A stretch of 64,000 nt of DNA, taken from Nevskia sp. GTDB taxonomy: Bacteria > Pseudomonadota > Gammaproteobacteria > Nevskiales > Nevskiaceae. The first letter of the stretch is position 1. Each line of letters begins with the position of its first letter. The position numbers were made by a program, and so were the translations under genes. Below, piece by piece: positions 51,789 to 61,093 of this stretch. The DNA is taken from contig JADHNH010000004.1 of assembly GCA_016779605.1 (NCBI GenBank), positions 1 to 64,000 of the forward strand, given 5' to 3'. A model generated the notes under the pieces. The model saw only the letters and a program-made list of their open reading frames with translations. It had not been told where the DNA came from and ran no database searches.

Positions 51789-53669
51789 ATGCGAATCCCG
51801 TCCGTACCGCGGCTGCTACTGGCCGCCGCTGTCGCCGTGTGGATCGCCGGCTGCAGTCACAACAGCGACCGTCCCGACCGTGACAACCCTTTCAAGAACA
51901 GCGAAAGCGGCGACGTCGACACCAAGACGCTGCTCACCGAGCGCGAACTGAGGCTGCAGGCGGACCAATTGTACCGCCGCGCGCGCGACGCCACGGAAGC
52001 CGGCGACTACCAGGCCGCCATCACCCGCTACGACCAGCTCATCGCCAAGTATCCGTTCTCCGATTTCTCGACCCAGTCGGAAATGGAGAAGGTATTCGCG
52101 CTGTACAAGAGCCAGAAGGCGGACGAGGCGCTGTCGGCGGCGGACCGGTTCCTGCGCTCGCACCCGCGGCACCCGCACGCCGACTACGTGCAGTACCTGA
52201 AAGGCCTGGCCGACTTCGACCGCGACCAGAGCCTGGCCAGCATGATCGGGGCCAACAGCCCCAAGCGCGACGTCAGCAACCTGCGCCGCGCGTTCGAGGA
52301 TTTTGCGCTGCTGCTGCAGAAGTACCCGAACTCACGCTACGCCGGCGACGCCCGCCGCCGCATGCTGTTCGCCCGCAACCGGGTGGCGGACCACGAACTG
52401 TCGATCGCCAGGTTCTACTACGCCGACCGCGGCGCCTATGTCGCCGCGGCCAAGCGCGCCACCGACATCGTTGCCGACTATCCCGGCGCGCCGGCCACCG
52501 CCGAAGCGCTCGAGATCCTCAAGAACAGCTACGCCAAGCTGGGCCTGGCGCAGCCGGCCAAGGATGCCGAAACCCTGGCGGCGATCAATCCGACCAAGCT
52601 CGAATACCCGGCAGCGCCGGCGGCGTCGCTGACCGCAACGGCCGAAGCGGCGCCGCCGGCGGCCGCAGCGGCGGCGGGCGCAGCCAAGGACAGCGGCGGC
52701 GGCATCCTCAACGGCGTGTCCACCACGCTGGGCAGCGGCCTGGCGGCGGTGTTCGACGCGGTCGGCATCACCAAGGCGGACCAGCGGCAGGGCGCCGCAC
52801 CGGCCGGAACGGCGCCGCAGCCGGAGGCCGGCGGCGAAGCGGGCGCCAGGAGCGGCACCGCCGCGGCGCCGGTCGACAAGAGCGGCAACCCGATCAGCCG
52901 CACGGTCAACGGCCTGTTCGGCCTGCTGGTCAGCCCGGGCTCGCCGCCGCCGAAGCGGCACGAGGAAATCAAGCTGCCCAAGAGCCAGCCGTCCACGCCC
53001 AAGGCGGAGCCGGCTCCGGAGGCACCCGCTGCGCCCGCCGCACCCGCAGGCGCTGTCCCCGACACCGCCGCACCGCCCGCGGCGGCGGCGCCCGCGCCGG
53101 TACCGCCGGTGCCAACCGCGCCGCCGGCGCCCGCGGTGCAGCTCGCGCCGCCGGCCGACGCCGCGGCGGCAGCTGGAAAATCGCCCGGCCTGATGGAGCG
53201 CTTCGCCCACATGTTCGACGTGTTCGACAGCACCAAGCCGACGCACCAGCACACGCTGGTGCTGCCGAAGTCGGGCAGCGGCGGCGCCGCGGCCCCGGCG
53301 GCAGGTGCGGCGGCAAGCAGCGCGGCGGCTGCGGCCGGCGGCGCGGCAGCGCAACCCGCTGCGGCATCCGGCGCGGAGTCGCCCGGCCTGATGGGGCACT
53401 TCGCCCACATGTTCGACGTGTTCGACACCACCAAGCCGGAAAACCAGCACACCCTGGTGCTGCCTTCGGTCAGCAACGGCAGCAGCACGGCGCCGGCGGC
53501 AGCGGACGGCACGCCCGCAGCCGCGGGCAGCAAGCTGCACATGGAAATCGGCTACCCGGAAGCGCAGCCGGCTCCTGCCGCGCCGGCCAAGCCGGCCGAC
53601 GGCGGTGCGGCCGCAGCGGCGCCGGCACCCGCCACGCCGGACGACAAGAAAGGCGACAGCGCCAAGTAG
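51789..53669 (+). CDS. bamD: Outer membrane assembly lipoprotein BamD with long repeat-bearing extension
   Basis: Essential lipoprotein of the BAM complex that inserts outer-membrane proteins. The first 275 residues are a standard BamD: lipobox IAGC (lipidated Cys22), then TPR helices (QLYRRARDATEAGDYQAAITRYDQLIAKYPFSDF and following). Unusually, about 350 extra residues follow, giving 626 instead of about 245-280. The extension is Ala/Pro-rich with two nearly identical 29-residue modules (465-493 and 531-559) built on SPGLM..FAHMFDVFD.TKP and ending QHTLVLP. Earlier short segments (GSGLAAVFDAVGITKAD, VNGLFGLL) may be degenerate copies. No frameshift separates core and extension. The tail would lie in the periplasm. 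Start ATG 51789. Confidence 0.93.
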   Translation: MRIPSVPRLLLAAAVAVWIAGCSHNSDRPDRDNPFKNSESGDVDTKTLLTERELRLQADQLYRRARDATEAGDYQAAITRYDQLIAKYPFSDFSTQSEMEKVFALYKSQKADEALSAADRFLRSHPRHPHADYVQYLKGLADFDRDQSLASMIGANSPKRDVSNLRRAFEDFALLLQKYPNSRYAGDARRRMLFARNRVADHELSIARFYYADRGAYVAAAKRATDIVADYPGAPATAEALEILKNSYAKLGLAQPAKDAETLAAINPTKLEYPAAPAASLTATAEAAPPAAAAAAGAAKDSGGGILNGVSTTLGSGLAAVFDAVGITKADQRQGAAPAGTAPQPEAGGEAGARSGTAAAPVDKSGNPISRTVNGLFGLLVSPGSPPPKRHEEIKLPKSQPSTPKAEPAPEAPAAPAAPAGAVPDTAAPPAAAAPAPVPPVPTAPPAPAVQLAPPADAAAAAGKSPGLMERFAHMFDVFDSTKPTHQHTLVLPKSGSGGAAAPAAGAAASSAAAAAGGAAAQPAAASGAESPGLMGHFAHMFDVFDTTKPENQHTLVLPSVSNGSSTAPAAADGTPAAAGSKLHMEIGYPEAQPAPAAPAKPADGGAAAAAPAPATPDDKKGDSAK

Positions 53670-53706
53670 GGTGAAGCGGCGGGGCGCCGGGCAGCGGCTG
53701 CCGCCG

Positions 53707-55323
53707 CTATAGATCCCCGTAGACGGCGGTGATCGGATAGCGGCGCTCGCGCCCGAACGCGCGGCGCGTGATCTTGGGCCCGGGCGGCGCCTGGCGGCGC
53801 TTGTACTCCGAACGCCGCACCAGCGCGGCCACGCGCTCCACGGTGGCGCGCTCGTAGCCCAGCGCGGCGATCTCGCCGATCGAGCGGCAGTCCTCGACGT
53901 AGGCTTCCAAGATCGCGTCCAGCACGTCGTATGGCGGCAGCGAATCCGAATCCTTCTGGTCGGGCCGCAGCTCGGCCGAAGGCGGCCGCTCGATGACGCG
54001 CTCGGGGATCACCGGCGATACGGTGTTGCGGTAACGCGCCAGCCGGTACACCAGGGTCTTGTAGACGTCCTTGATCGGCGCGAAGCCGCCGCACATGTCG
54101 CCGTAGAGGGTGGCATAGCCCACCGCCATCTCGCTCTTGTTGCCGGTGGTGAGCACGACATGGCCGAACTTGTTGGACAGTGCCATCAGCAGCACGCCGC
54201 GGCAGCGCGACTGCAGGTTTTCCTCGGTGATGTCCAGCTTGCGGCCGGCGAACTCCCCGGCCAGCGTGTGCGTGAACGACTCGAACGCGGACTCGATCGG
54301 CAGCACGCTGTGGCGCACGCCCAGGCGCTGCGCCTCGACCAGCGCGTCGTCGTTGGACATGTCCGCCGTGTAGCGCGAAGGCAGCGCGACGGTCCACACG
54401 CGTTCCGGCCCGAGCGCGTCGGCGGCGATGGCGGCGATCAGCGCCGAGTCGATGCCGCCGGACAGGCCCAGCAGCGCGCCGGGAAAGCCGTTGCGATTGA
54501 CGTAGTCGCGCGTGGCCTGCACCAGCCCGGCGTAGACCGTGGCTTCTTCCGGCAGCGCCGGCGCCACGGACCCGGCAAAGCGGCCGCCCTGCAGCGTCAC
54601 CGGGAAAACGCCTTCGGCGAAGGCGGGCGCCTGGAAGCCGACCGAGCCGTCGCCGTTGACCGCCAGCGACGAGCCGTCGAACACCAGGTCGTCCTGGCCG
54701 CCGACCATGTTGACGTACAGGATCGGCAAGGCGGTCTCGGCGGCGCGCGCGCGCAGCACGCCGAGGCGGTCGTGGTGCTTGGCCACGTCGTAGGGCGAAG
54801 CGTTGATGTTCACCAGCACCTGCGCACCGGCCAGCCTGGCCGCCGCCGCCGGGTTGGGGCCCCACACGTCCTCGCACACGCACACGCCCACGCGCACGCC
54901 GCCCTGCTCGAACACCACCGGGCTGCGGCCGGGCAGGAAGTGGCGCTTCTCGTCGAACACGCCGTAATTCGGCAGGAGCTGCTTGCGGTAGCGCGCGATG
55001 ACGGCGCCGTCGCGGATCACGAAGGCGGCGTTGTACAGGCCGTCCTCGGCGAATTCCGGCAGGCCGACCACCAGGGTGATGCCATGCGCCGCCGCCAGCA
55101 GCCGCCGCACGCCGTCCTCGATCGCACGCGGCAGCGCGCTGCGCAACAGCAGGTCGTCGGGCGGATAGCCGAGTAGCGACAGCTCCGGAAACACCACCAG
55201 GCCGGCGTGCAGCTCGTCACGGGCCCTGGCTGCGGCGGCGGCGATCTTGTCGACGTTGCCGGCGATGTCGCCGACCCAGAGGTTGATCTGGGCGGCGGCG
55301 ACGACGAGCGGAGCGGCGGTCAC
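53707..55323 (-). CDS. nadE: Glutamine-dependent NAD+ synthetase
   Basis: Last step of NAD+ synthesis, amidating deamido-NAD+ with ammonia from glutamine. The 538 residues consist of an N-terminal nitrilase-like glutaminase and a C-terminal synthetase. The glutaminase catalytic triad is Glu47 in VFPELSLLGYP, Lys114 in YRKQLLPNYGVFDE and Cys150 in VCVCEDVWG. The synthetase has the PP-loop LLGLSGGIDSALIAA and TTGNKSEMAVGY. It is 37 bp from the convergent bamD stop and is upstream of sucD on the opposite side of a 90-bp spacer. Confidence 0.96.
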   Translation of the reverse strand: MTAAPLVVAAAQINLWVGDIAGNVDKIAAAAARARDELHAGLVVFPELSLLGYPPDDLLLRSALPRAIEDGVRRLLAAAHGITLVVGLPEFAEDGLYNAAFVIRDGAVIARYRKQLLPNYGVFDEKRHFLPGRSPVVFEQGGVRVGVCVCEDVWGPNPAAAARLAGAQVLVNINASPYDVAKHHDRLGVLRARAAETALPILYVNMVGGQDDLVFDGSSLAVNGDGSVGFQAPAFAEGVFPVTLQGGRFAGSVAPALPEEATVYAGLVQATRDYVNRNGFPGALLGLSGGIDSALIAAIAADALGPERVWTVALPSRYTADMSNDDALVEAQRLGVRHSVLPIESAFESFTHTLAGEFAGRKLDITEENLQSRCRGVLLMALSNKFGHVVLTTGNKSEMAVGYATLYGDMCGGFAPIKDVYKTLVYRLARYRNTVSPVIPERVIERPPSAELRPDQKDSDSLPPYDVLDAILEAYVEDCRSIGEIAALGYERATVERVAALVRRSEYKRRQAPPGPKITRRAFGRERRYPITAVYGDL

Positions 55324-55413
55324 TGCGTTATCGGCCGGTGCTGACCTGTAACCGGGCGCCGGGCGACGGGTGGATACTGCATGTTCCCCGCGCCGCCGGC
55401 GCCGCTGGCAGGT

Positions 55414-56292
<879 letters not shown>

Positions 56293-56323
56293 TGTTCTTG
56301 GCGCTCCTGATGATGTCGCCGGG

Positions 56324-57490
56324 TTATTTGGCTTGGGCGGCGGCGACGACGGTCTTGGCCGCTTCCGTCAGATCCGACACCGGCGTGATCGCCAGGCCCG
56401 AGGATTTGAGCATCTCCTGGCCCTTTTCCATGTTGGTGCCCTGCAGGCGCGCCACCACCGGCACCTTCAGGCCGACCTGCTTGACCGCTTCGATGATGCC
56501 CTCGGCGATCAGGTCGCAGCGGACGATGCCGCCGAAGATGTTGACCAGGATGGCCTTGACGTCGGGCGAGGAGGTGATGAGCTTGAACGCGTTGGTGACG
56601 CGCTCGGCGGTGGCGCCGCCGCCCACGTCGAGGAAGTTGGCCGGCTGGCCGCCGTGCAGCTTGATGATGTCCATGGTGGCCATCGCCAGGCCCGCGCCGT
56701 TGACCATGCAGCCGATGTCGCCTTCCAGGCTGACGTAGTTGAGGTCGTACTGCAGCGCCACGCGCTCGCGCTCGTCCTCCTGGGTGGGATCGCGCATGTC
56801 GGCGATCGCCTTCTGGCGGTACAGGGCGTTGTCGTCGAAGTTCAGCTTGGCGTCGAGGGCGAAGACGTTGCCCTCGGTGGTGACGATCAGCGGGTTGATC
56901 TCCACCAGGCTGGCGTCGAGGTCGGTGAAGATGCGGTACAGGCCCGACAGGATGCGGGTGAACTGGTCCACCTGCTCCTTGGTCAGGCCCATGAAGAAGC
57001 CCAGCTCGCGGGCCTGGTAGGGCTGCAGCCCGGCGGCGGGGTGCACCGCGACGCTCTTGATCTTCTCGGGCGTGTGGGCGGCCACTTCCTCGATGTCCAT
57101 GCCGCCGGCGGCGGAAGCCATGAACACCAGGCGCTCGCGCGAGCGGTCCACCAGCGCCGACACGTACAGCTCGCGGGCGATGCCGGAGGGCTTTTCCACC
57201 CACACCGAGTGCACCGGCAGCCCCTGGGCGCCGGTCTGCTTGGTCACCAGCCGGGTGCCGAGCATGGTCTTGGCGGCTTCCTCGACCGCGTCGAAGCCGT
57301 TCACCAGCTTGACGCCGCCGGCCTTGCCGCGGCCGCCCGCGTGCACCTGCGCCTTGACGACGAATTTTTCGCCGCCGATCTGCTTGGCCGCCGCGCGGGC
57401 GCCTTCGGGGCTGACCGCCAGCGCGCCTTGGGGGACGGGTATGCCGTAACGGGCGAAGATCTCCTTCGCCTGGTATTCGTGAAGATTCAT
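56324..57490 (-). CDS. sucC: Succinyl-CoA ligase beta subunit
   Basis: Nucleotide- and succinate-binding subunit of succinyl-CoA ligase. The 388-residue protein has the ATP-grasp start [44 protein letters not shown] for metal binding and [17 protein letters not shown]. Start at ATG 57490; 15 extra upstream codons are unlikely. It is divergent from the PP0621-like gene, and the 142-bp spacer holds both promoters. Confidence 0.97.
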   Translation of the reverse strand: MNLHEYQAKEIFARYGIPVPQGALAVSPEGARAAAKQIGGEKFVVKAQVHAGGRGKAGGVKLVNGFDAVEEAAKTMLGTRLVTKQTGAQGLPVHSVWVEKPSGIARELYVSALVDRSRERLVFMASAAGGMDIEEVAAHTPEKIKSVAVHPAAGLQPYQARELGFFMGLTKEQVDQFTRILSGLYRIFTDLDASLVEINPLIVTTEGNVFALDAKLNFDDNALYRQKAIADMRDPTQEDERERVALQYDLNYVSLEGDIGCMVNGAGLAMATMDIIKLHGGQPANFLDVGGGATAERVTNAFKLITSSPDVKAILVNIFGGIVRCDLIAEGIIEAVKQVGLKVPVVARLQGTNMEKGQEMLKSSGLAITPVSDLTEAAKTVVAAAQAK

Positions 57491-57584
57491 GGAGGATTTG
57501 GCTGCTGGTTTTATGGGGGGACGAGCGGTTCGCATTCTCCACCAAAATGCTGCAGTTGCGCAAAACCCGGAGCGCGATTGCCGC

Positions 57585-57590
57585 TAAAAT
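57585..57590 (+). promoter_or_regulatory. Candidate -10 box upstream of the PP0621-like gene
   Basis: TAAAAT in the sucC/PP0621-like divergent spacer, 42 bp before the ATG at 57633. No -35 at suitable spacing is visible. Confidence 0.3.
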
Positions 57591-57632
57591 TCCGGCTTTG
57601 CGGAACACCGCGACGGGAGCGACGCTCGCCAA

Positions 57633-57854
57633 ATGACACTTTTCCGGCTGTTGATCCTGGCGGGGCTGGCGTGGTTTGTCTGGCGCGTGCTGCAAAGCTG
57701 GGGCAACGACGCGCCGCCGCGGGCGGTGCGCCGGCCGGGGCCGGAGGATTACGAAAAGATGGCGCGCTGCCTGGGCTGCGGCGTGCACTTGCCGCGCGGC
57801 TCGCTCGGCCCGGACGGCCGCTGCCGGAGCTGCCAGCCGGCGCGGAAAGCCTGA
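57633..57854 (+). CDS. PP0621-family small membrane-anchored zinc-ribbon protein
   Basis: The 73-residue protein has an N-terminal membrane helix ([18 protein letters not shown]) and two Cys pairs in [14 protein letters not shown] and GRCRSCQ, forming a short zinc ribbon. It matches the PP0621 family often found directly upstream of pilS in gammaproteobacteria. Function is unknown. Start ATG 57633. It is 56 bp before pilS and probably in one operon with it. Confidence 0.88.
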   Translation: MTLFRLLILAGLAWFVWRVLQSWGNDAPPRAVRRPGPEDYEKMARCLGCGVHLPRGSLGPDGRCRSCQPARKA

Positions 57855-57910
57855 ACGCCCGCGCGCCGTTGCCCGGCAACGTGCCGACCGCGTGATGTTC
57901 CGGGCCTAGC

Positions 57911-59542
57911 ATGTCCATCGCCTCCGAAGGCGCCGGTGCCGCCGCCCGCAGCGGCGCGCCGGAACGCGAGCCGGACACCGCGCCGGACGACTGGCGCATC
58001 CTGCGCGCCCTGTCGTATTACCGGCTGCTGCTGACCGGCCTGCTCATGCTGGGCGCGCGCGGCCATATTCCCTATTTCTTCGATCGCATCGACCCGGCGC
58101 CGGTGTTCCGCGGCGCCTTTGCCTATTTTCTCGCCGCCCTGCTGCTGCTGCCGGTGGCGCTGGGGCGGCGGCCGCGCCTGGCCGCGCAGGCGCACATCCA
58201 GTTCATCGTCGATGCGCTTGGCATCAGCGTGCTGGTGTACGCCGCGCACGGCATCTCCAGCGGCCTGGCCGTGCTGCTGCTGACGCCGGCGGTGGGCTGC
58301 GGCTCGGTGGTGGGCACCCGCATGGCGCTGCTGCAGGCGGCGATCGGCACCCTGCTGATCCTGGCCGAGGAGCTGCTGCGGCAGTCGGTGCTGGGGTTCT
58401 CGCCGGCCGAGATCTCCGCCGCCGGCCTGCTCGGCCTGATGCTGTTCGCCACCGCCACCGCCGCCAGCGCCGTGGCCCAGCGCGCACGGCGCAGCGAGGC
58501 GCTGGCGGCGCGCGTCGGCGGCGACCTGGCGAGCCTGTCGCGCCTCAACGAGCGCATCATCGAAAGCATGGAGACCGGCGTGCTGGTGGTGGAGTCCAAC
58601 CGCACGGTGCGCCTGATGAACGCCGCCACGCGCCGCATCCTGGGCACCTCGCCGCAAGCCGAAGACCTGCCGCTGACGCGGCGCTGCCCGGAGCTGGCGC
58701 GCGCGCTGTCGGCCTGGGAGCTCAACCCGAGCCGCGAGGCCGCGCCGCTGGCGCCGCGCGCCGGCGGCGAGGAAGTGATACCGCGCTTCATGCGGCTCAG
58801 CCCCGAGCCGGGCACGCCGATCCTGGTTCTGCTGGACGACGCGCGGCGCCTGGGCGAGCAGGCGCAGCAGATGAAGCTGGCCGCCCTGGGCCGGCTTTCC
58901 GCCAGCATCGCCCACGAAATCCGCAACCCGCTGTCGGCGATCCACCACGCCGGCCAGCTGCTGGCCGAGTCGCCGCAGAACGGCGCCGACGAGCGGCGCC
59001 TGCTGGACGTGATCCAGCGCCAGTGCGGGCGCATCAACAAGACCATCGAGGACGTGCTGAGCCTGTCGCGGCGCGAGGCCTCGGCGCCGGCCACGTTCGC
59101 GCTGCGCGCGTTCCTGGAGCGCGCGCTGTCGGCTTACGCCGAGGGCCACCCGCGCAACGCGCGCTCCATCGAGTTCGGCACGATGGCCGAGGACCTGCTG
59201 GTGCGCTTCGACCCCAACCACCTGCAGCGCATCGTGCACAACATGTGGGACAACAGCTTCGAGCACGGCGCGCACGGCAGCAGCGGCCGCGACCTGCGCA
59301 TCCAGCTCAGCGGCGGCGTGCTGCCGCCGCACGACCGCGTGTTCCTCGACATCTCCGACAACGGCAGCGGCATTCCCGCCGGCCTGCGCGACAAGGTGTT
59401 CGAGCCGTTCTTCACCACCGCGCACGACGGCACCGGCCTGGGCCTGTACCTGGCGCGCGAGCTGTGCGAATACAATCAGGGGCGCCTGCTGCTGGCGCCC
59501 AGCGAGCGCGGCGTTCGCTTCCGGCTGATCTTTGCCGCATGA
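57911..59542 (+). CDS. pilS: Type IV pilus sensor histidine kinase PilS
   Basis: Membrane sensor of the PilS-PilR system that in Pseudomonas senses pilin levels and controls pilA. The 543-residue protein has about six N-terminal membrane helices (about 30-190) and a PAS domain (about 215-310). The kinase follows, with phospho-acceptor His335 in SASIAHEIRNPLSAIHHAGQ and an ATPase domain ending with DNGSGIPAGLRDKVFEPFFTT and GTGLGLYLARELCEYNQG. This ending is PilS-like. pilR follows after a 127-bp gap that contains a strong hairpin. Confidence 0.94.
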   Translation: MSIASEGAGAAARSGAPEREPDTAPDDWRILRALSYYRLLLTGLLMLGARGHIPYFFDRIDPAPVFRGAFAYFLAALLLLPVALGRRPRLAAQAHIQFIVDALGISVLVYAAHGISSGLAVLLLTPAVGCGSVVGTRMALLQAAIGTLLILAEELLRQSVLGFSPAEISAAGLLGLMLFATATAASAVAQRARRSEALAARVGGDLASLSRLNERIIESMETGVLVVESNRTVRLMNAATRRILGTSPQAEDLPLTRRCPELARALSAWELNPSREAAPLAPRAGGEEVIPRFMRLSPEPGTPILVLLDDARRLGEQAQQMKLAALGRLSASIAHEIRNPLSAIHHAGQLLAESPQNGADERRLLDVIQRQCGRINKTIEDVLSLSRREASAPATFALRAFLERALSAYAEGHPRNARSIEFGTMAEDLLVRFDPNHLQRIVHNMWDNSFEHGAHGSSGRDLRIQLSGGVLPPHDRVFLDISDNGSGIPAGLRDKVFEPFFTTAHDGTGLGLYLARELCEYNQGRLLLAPSERGVRFRLIFAA

Positions 59543-59604
59543 TGCCGGATGAGGGTTTGGCGCCAATGACGGGCCGAGTCAGCGGGGTGCCATCGCGCGG
59601 TTCC

Positions 59605-59632
59605 CTGGCCGGCGCCCGCAGGCGCCGGCCAG
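59605..59632 (+). promoter_or_regulatory. Strong hairpin between pilS and pilR
   Basis: CTGGCCGGCGCC (59605-59616) and GGCGCCGGCCAG (59621-59632) form a perfect 12-bp GC stem with a four-base loop. No run of T follows, so it is not a typical terminator. It could slow RNA decay or limit read-through to pilR. Confidence 0.5.
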
Positions 59633-59669
59633 TGCCGCTGTTGAATCCAAGCCAGCCGGAAACCGACTT

Positions 59670-61016
59670 ATGAAAGCGGCCCATGCGCTGATCGTCGACG
59701 ACGAGGCCGACATCCGCGAACTGCTCGAGATCACGCTGTCGCGCATGGGGCTGCGTACCCATGGCGCGGGCACCCTGGCCGAGGCGCGCAGCCTGCTCGA
59801 CGAGCACGAGTTCGACCTGTGCTTCACCGACATGCGCCTGCCGGACGGCGACGGCATCGGCCTGCTGGCCTACCTGCAGCGGCACCGCCCCGGTCTGCCG
59901 GTGGCGGTGATCACCGCCTACGGCAACGCCCAGGCGGCGGTGGAAAGCCTGAAGGCCGGCGCCTTCGATTTCGTGTCCAAGCCGGTGGACCTGCAGGCGC
60001 TGCGCAAGCTGGTGGACGCCGCGCTCAAGCTGCGCGCGCCGGCCCAGCCGCCGGTGCAGGACGACGGCGGGCTGCTGGGTACCGCACCGGCGGTGGAGAA
60101 CCTGCGCGCCATGATCGAGCGGCTGGGCCGCAGCCAGGCGCCGGTGCACATCGCCGGCGAATCCGGCACCGGCAAGGAACTGGTCGCGCGGCTGATCCAC
60201 CAGCGCAGCCCGCGCGCGCAGGCGCCGTTCGTGCCGGTGAACTGCGGCGCCATTCCCTCGGAGCTGATGGAAAGCGAATTCTTCGGCCACCTGCGCGGCA
60301 GCTTCACCGGCGCTACCCGCGACAAGATGGGCCTGTTCCAGGCCGCCGAGGGCGGCACCCTGTTCCTCGACGAAGTCGGCGACCTGCCGCTGCACATGCA
60401 GGTCAAGCTGCTGCGCGCTCTGCAGGAGCGTGCGGTGCGGCCGGTGGGCGCGGAAACCGAAGTGCCGGTCAACGTGCGGGTGATCTCCGCCACCCACAAG
60501 GACCTGGAAAAGCTGCTGGCCCACGGCAGCTTCCGCCAGGACCTCTACTACCGCCTCAACGTCATCCAGATCCGCACGCCGCCGCTGCGCGACCACCCCG
60601 ACGACATCCCCCTGCTCGCCGCCGCCATCCTCAAGCGCCTGGTCCGCAGCAACGGCCTGCCCGCCCCACCCGCGCTGGACGCCGGCGCGCGCCAGTGCCT
60701 GCACGCCTACCCGTTCCCCGGCAACGTGCGCGAGCTGGAGAACATCCTGGAGCGCGCGGTCACCCTGTGCGACGGCCAGCGCATCTGCGCGCACGACCTG
60801 CAGCTGCGCACCGAAGCCGCATCCGGCGAAGCCGCCGACCCGCCCTCTGCGGCAGGCCCCGGTTCGGCGCTGGAAGCGCAGATGGAGGAAATGGAGCGGC
60901 GCGCCATCCGCGAGGCGCTGGAGAAGACGCGCTACAACAAGACCAAGGCGGCGGCGCTGCTGGGAATGTCGTTCCGCTCGCTACGCTACCGGATCAAGAA
61001 GCTGGGGATAGAGTGA
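59670..61016 (+). CDS. pilR: Type IV pilus response regulator PilR (NtrC family)
   Basis: Sigma-54-dependent activator. The 448-residue protein has a receiver domain (Asp54 in CFTDMRLPDGDG) and an AAA+ domain with GESGTGKELVARL. The sigma-54 contact loop reads GSFTGA, a common variant of GAFTGA. A Fis-type helix-turn-helix ends the protein (YNKTKAAALLGMSFRSLRYRIKKLGIE). PilR activates the sigma-54 promoter of pilA in other bacteria; no pilA lies in this window. Start ATG 59670; no strong ribosome-binding site. Confidence 0.95.
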   Translation: MKAAHALIVDDEADIRELLEITLSRMGLRTHGAGTLAEARSLLDEHEFDLCFTDMRLPDGDGIGLLAYLQRHRPGLPVAVITAYGNAQAAVESLKAGAFDFVSKPVDLQALRKLVDAALKLRAPAQPPVQDDGGLLGTAPAVENLRAMIERLGRSQAPVHIAGESGTGKELVARLIHQRSPRAQAPFVPVNCGAIPSELMESEFFGHLRGSFTGATRDKMGLFQAAEGGTLFLDEVGDLPLHMQVKLLRALQERAVRPVGAETEVPVNVRVISATHKDLEKLLAHGSFRQDLYYRLNVIQIRTPPLRDHPDDIPLLAAAILKRLVRSNGLPAPPALDAGARQCLHAYPFPGNVRELENILERAVTLCDGQRICAHDLQLRTEAASGEAADPPSAAGPGSALEAQMEEMERRAIREALEKTRYNKTKAAALLGMSFRSLRYRIKKLGIE

Positions 61017-61093
61017 GGTACGTTCGATAGTGCCCCCGTTCTGAACCCTGGCCAGGTGCGAGGCGATCTGCGCCTTCACGCGCCACCTGCGCC

